Assembly: GCF_002727125.1 (NCBI RefSeq)
Contig: NZ_NHOA01000084.1
Coordinates: 1 to 64,000, forward strand
Origin: Halorubrum persicum
Lineage (GTDB): Archaea > Halobacteriota > Halobacteria > Halobacteriales > Haloferacaceae
Direction of reading: 5' to 3'
Length of the DNA stretch: 64,000 nucleotides
The notes below the pieces were generated by a model that searched no databases, was not told where the DNA came from, and saw only the letters and a list, made by a program, of their open reading frames with translations. Shown piece after piece: positions 61,705-64,000 of this stretch. Made by a program: the position numbers and the translations under genes. Numbering within the stretch: the stretch's first letter is position 1; each line of letters opens with the position of its first letter.

Positions 61705-62055
61705 ATGAGCGACGAGGCGGACGCCGACGACGAGGTGCTGCGCGCGAGCGACATCGGCGGCGAGGGACCCCCGATCGAGGAGAAACCCTACAAGATCGTC
61801 TTCGAGGCGAACAAGTGCTTCGGGGCGGGCAAATGCGCCGAGGTCGGCGACAACTGGGTGATGGACGTGCAGAGCGGGATGGCGAAGCCGCGGTCGTACT
61901 ACATCGGCGAGGACGAACTGGAGGAGAACATCCGGGCCGCCGAGGTGTGTCCCGCGAAGAAGGAACGGGGCGTGATCCACGTCGTCGATCGCCGCACCGA
62001 CGAGGAGATCGCGCCGAATCCGCACGGCGACGGAACGCTCTCGGTCGACTGGTAG
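61705..62055 (+). CDS. Ferredoxin with three Cys (3Fe-4S type)
   Basis: The 116-residue small redox protein has Cys38 and Cys44 in KCFGAGKCAEVG and Cys82 in AEVCPAKK, the CX5C...CP pattern of single-cluster 3Fe-4S (or [4Fe-4S] with non-Cys ligand) ferredoxins. The N-terminus is an acidic extension of about 25 residues. Family members pass electrons to cytochromes P450 or oxidoreductases. No such partner is adjacent. The start is the ATG at 61705. Confidence 0.85.
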   Translation: MSDEADADDEVLRASDIGGEGPPIEEKPYKIVFEANKCFGAGKCAEVGDNWVMDVQSGMAKPRSYYIGEDELEENIRAAEVCPAKKERGVIHVVDRRTDEEIAPNPHGDGTLSVDW

Positions 62056-62149
62056 GGCACAAGCGGCGATGAGCCGGACCGCCGGTGCACCGGCGAGCCC
62101 CCGGGACATCCGAAAGGGGTTTGACCCCGCCGCGGGAATCCGGATCCGC

Positions 62150-62234
62150 GCGGGGGTGGCTGAGCCTGGCCAAAAGCGGCGGACTTAAGATCCGCTCCTG
62201 TAGAGGTTCGAGGGTTCGAATCCCTTCCCCCGCA
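62150..62234 (+). tRNA. tRNA-Leu (TAA)
   Basis: This is a class II tRNA with acceptor arms GCGGGGG and CCCCCGC and discriminator A. The anticodon stem GCGGA/TCCGC encloses CTTAAGA, giving anticodon TAA. The variable arm and the T-arm GGGTTCGAATCCC are complete. Its last 23 bases are repeated downstream at 62328-62350. Confidence 0.96.
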
Positions 62235-62235
62235 T
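62213..62235 (+). repeat. Direct repeat copy 1 (tRNA-Leu 3' end), putative att site
   Basis: These 23 bases run from the T-arm to one base past the tRNA end and are identical to 62328-62350. Archaeal tyrosine recombinases often use tRNA 3' ends as attachment sites. Confidence 0.75.
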
Positions 62236-62276
62236 ATCGCGGCGCTCACAGGTCGTGAGCACCGCGTCTCGGATTA

Positions 62277-62289
62277 GAAGGGATTCGAA
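62277..62289 (-). repeat. Inverted 13-base copy of the repeat core
   Basis: GAAGGGATTCGAA is the reverse complement of TTCGAATCCCTTC found in both direct copies. It lies between them. Confidence 0.5.
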
Positions 62290-62327
62290 GCAGGGAACGA
62301 AGCGAGCGCAGCGAGCGGAGTGACCGA

Positions 62328-62350
62328 GGTTCGAATCCCTTCCCCCGCAT
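62328..62350 (+). repeat. Direct repeat copy 2, putative att site
   Basis: This is an exact 23-base copy of the tRNA-Leu 3' end without a tRNA body. The 92 bases between the copies hold no gene, so any inserted element has been lost. The remaining gap 62351-62464 shows no gene. Confidence 0.75.
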
Positions 62351-62464
62351 TCCTGCTGCGAGCGACTCGCGAGCAGCGGAAATCGGACACGCAGGAGTTC
62401 GAAGCAGGTCGAACGCTCCCCTCCCCGTCGACTTCCGCCCGTTCCGACAGCGACGAGATCGCCC

Positions 62465-63802
62465 TCAGCAGGCGCAGTAGTAGTCGCGGTCGACGAACTC
62501 CGTCTCGAACAGCTTCGCGGCCGGGGCGGGGTCGGAGGGGCGGTAGACGCCGGTCGTCAGGTCTCCCTCGCGCTCGAACTCGCCGGCGACGAGCCGCCGC
62601 CAGTCGGCGCGCGACAGCTGGTCCCAGAACGCGTCGTCGCCGGCGAGCAGCGCGAGGTAGTCGCGGAGGTACACCCACCGCGTCGGTTCGATCCCCGGCG
62701 ACTCGTACTCGGCGTCGGTGACGCCGGCGTACGCCGCCATCGGCAGGTTCGCCCCCGCGGCGACGGGCATCCCGATCCACTTCCACGGGCGGGTGTTGAC
62801 GTCGAGGAGGAGGAACTCACCGCGATCGTCGTCGTACACGAACTCCGCCTCGCTGATCCCGTGGTAGCCGGCGTCGTCGAGCACCGCCAGCGCGCGGGCT
62901 TCGATCTCCGGCTCGTCGGCGGTCTCGACCAGACAGGAAGTGCCGAACTGCTGCGGGAACCGCACCGCGGCGTTGCCGACGACCCCGAGCGCGTCCTCGA
63001 TGCCGGAGGGCGGGACGTACGACGCGAGCGAGTGGTCCCTCCCGGTCGCGATGTCGACGCGCTTCTGCGCCATCACGGCGACCCCCGCCTCGCGGGCGGC
63101 CGCGACCGCGTCCGCGAACTCCTCGCGGTCGGCGACCTCCAGCACGTTGGTGCCGAACGCCTCCTCGAAGTCGCGCTTGAGTTCGGGTTTCACGACGAGC
63201 GGGAACCCGAGCGCCGCGGCCGCCTCGTCGAGTGTGGCGTCGGGGTCCGGGTCGCCAGTCGCCGCGTCCGCGGTCTCCGCGAGCCGGTACGTCTCGGGGT
63301 ACGGGACGCCGAGCGCCTCGCAGGTCGCGTACAGCTCCGACTTGTTCAACACGTCGTCGAGCGTGTCGATCCCCGCGAAGGGGAGGCGGACGCCCTCGGG
63401 GTCGGCCCGCGCGTACGCCAGCGCCCACTCGTCCATGCAGCCGAACGCGACCGCCTCGCGGCCGATCGCGTCGACGATCGCCTCCACGTCCTCGCGGAAC
63501 CCGTCGAGGTCGTCGAGGGGGTACGTCACCGCGCCCGCGAAGTCGACCGCGTCGGACGGGGGTGCGAGCCCGTCGTGGCGGCGGGCGCCGTCGTCGCTCG
63601 CCGCGCCGCCGCCGCTCCCGCCGTCGGTCGCATCGCCGCTCGGCCGGTCGAGCGCGATCACGGGCACGTCGTGCGCGTCGAGCGCGCGAGCGACCCCGAG
63701 TCCGGTCACGTGTGCGTTGCTGACGAGGGCCGGCGGCCGGTCGAACGAGGCGTCCGCGAGCGCGTCGATCAGCGCCTCAGTCGAGCGAAACTGCGCTGCC
63801 AT
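62465..63802 (-). CDS. ATP-grasp carboxylate-amine ligase-like protein
   Basis: The 445-residue protein has an N-terminal Rossmann-like domain with SNAHVTGLGVARAL and an ATP-grasp domain with FPLVVKPELKRDFEE (nucleotide lysine) and the catalytic LLDVNTRPWKWIG. It resembles the D-aspartate ligase and carboxylate-amine ligase branch, which joins amino acids or modifies peptides or glycans. A Gly/Ser/Asp-rich insert is at about 52-75. The end DRDYYCAC has two Cys. The start at 63802 is supported by a CTTTGTATC element about 27 nt upstream. The substrate is unknown. Confidence 0.82.
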   Translation of the reverse strand: MAAQFRSTEALIDALADASFDRPPALVSNAHVTGLGVARALDAHDVPVIALDRPSGDATDGGSGGGAASDDGARRHDGLAPPSDAVDFAGAVTYPLDDLDGFREDVEAIVDAIGREAVAFGCMDEWALAYARADPEGVRLPFAGIDTLDDVLNKSELYATCEALGVPYPETYRLAETADAATGDPDPDATLDEAAAALGFPLVVKPELKRDFEEAFGTNVLEVADREEFADAVAAAREAGVAVMAQKRVDIATGRDHSLASYVPPSGIEDALGVVGNAAVRFPQQFGTSCLVETADEPEIEARALAVLDDAGYHGISEAEFVYDDDRGEFLLLDVNTRPWKWIGMPVAAGANLPMAAYAGVTDAEYESPGIEPTRWVYLRDYLALLAGDDAFWDQLSRADWRRLVAGEFEREGDLTTGVYRPSDPAPAAKLFETEFVDRDYYCAC

Positions 63803-63953
63803 ACCGCTCCTCGTCGGTCCGGATACAAAGGCGCACCAGTATCGGCTCGGCGTGCCACCACCGGTGACGGCGGCGAGGCGGACGGGCGGGGGACCGCGCC
63901 ACCGCCACCCCCGACACAACGCGCTTTTACTCGCGTGTCGCCTCCGATCGGGT

Positions 63954-64000
63954 ATGAGCGAGCGCGAGAGCGAAGCCGAGACCGAGACCGACCCCGCGGG
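63954..64000 (+). CDS. N-terminus of a gene cut by the window edge
   Basis: The ATG at 63954 opens a frame reading MSERESEAETETDPAG to the end of the window. A GCTTTTAC element at about 63922-63929 lies about 28 nt upstream, as for other leaderless genes here. The acidic start is typical of halophilic proteins but does not identify the gene. Confidence 0.5.
   Translation, partial: MSERESEAETETDPA

Noticed and set aside
62281-62327. Possible CRISPR or short palindromic repeat (GCGAGCGCAGCGAGC)
   Set aside because: There is only one unit without spacers. Similar GCGAGC-rich stretches are common in haloarchaeal intergenic DNA.
1-64000. Intact defence island, provirus or CRISPR array
   Set aside because: No cas, restriction, BREX, Argonaute, capsid or terminase-like genes were seen; the only mobile traces are the edge IS, an integrase-like relic and the tRNA-Leu repeat.

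Overview
The window is chromosomal DNA from a halophilic archaeon of the class Halobacteria, most likely a Halorubrum-like genus. The grounds are a very GC-rich sequence with strong G/C preference at third codon positions, proteins rich in Asp and Glu (the ribosomal protein S2 extension and many acidic tails), archaeal information-processing genes (RpoD/N/K, L7Ae, L18e, S28e, L24e, eIF1A, large RFC subunit, Cbf5), Tat-type lipoproteins, the archaeal mevalonate route (mevalonate kinase plus isopentenyl phosphate kinase) and a GHMP-type shikimate kinase. Many genes have a TATA-like element about 27 nt before the start codon, as expected for leaderless haloarchaeal transcripts.

Layout. 0-9 kb: the end of an IS6-like insertion sequence at the left edge, membrane proteins, a threonine synthase, tRNA-His, heme A synthase and a complete polar-amino-acid ABC importer operon (binding lipoprotein, permease, ATPase, permease). 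9-18.7 kb: an alcohol dehydrogenase, a soluble histidine kinase, RfcL, a DoxX-like membrane protein, a decayed integrase-like remnant, an inositol-monophosphatase-family protein, tRNA-Pro, Cbf5, cytidylate kinase and a quinone-reductase-like dehydrogenase. 18.9-25.2 kb: the core translation and transcription block tRNA-Ser, S13, S4, S11, RpoD, tRNA-Leu, L18e, L13, S9, RpoN, RpoK, enolase, S2. 25.3-34.8 kb: small membrane proteins, MVK-IPK, an Mrp-type Fe-S carrier ATPase, a CobW GTPase, two tiny zinc proteins not seen by ordinary ORF cut-offs, a formaldehyde dehydrogenase with an AT-rich promoter island and a nucleotidase. 35-36.3 kb: L7Ae, S28e, L24e, Ndk with a leader and a clear intrinsic terminator. 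36.4-50.8 kb: a beta-propeller-like surface protein, carbonic anhydrase, kinases, eIF1A, thiolase, iPGM, an HTH regulator, transporters, UPF0201/UPF0200, tRNA-Arg, MoaA, TenA, an MBL hydrolase and UspA. 50.9-57.5 kb: TrpS, a HerA-like ATPase, a ComEC-like beta-lactamase-fold lipoprotein with a lamin-tail domain, DUF3006 and a broken peroxiredoxin. 57.2-64 kb: chorismate mutase plus shikimate kinase, a three-gene envelope cassette of unknown function, a 3-Cys ferredoxin, tRNA-Leu(TAA) with a duplicated 3' end, and an ATP-grasp ligase.

Most of the window is conserved core chromosome. I see no CRISPR array, toxin-antitoxin pair or intact provirus. The parts that deserve attention are the HerA / MBL-lamin-tail / DUF3006 neighbourhood (52.9-56.9 kb), the envelope cassette (58.5-61.0 kb), the integration scar at tRNA-Leu (62.2-62.35 kb), the integrase-like and peroxiredoxin remnants, the structured leader before L7Ae and several very small genes (1313-1435, 29728-29871, 31091-31243, 31383-31550). 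Family assignments come from motif recognition by eye; no database search was run.
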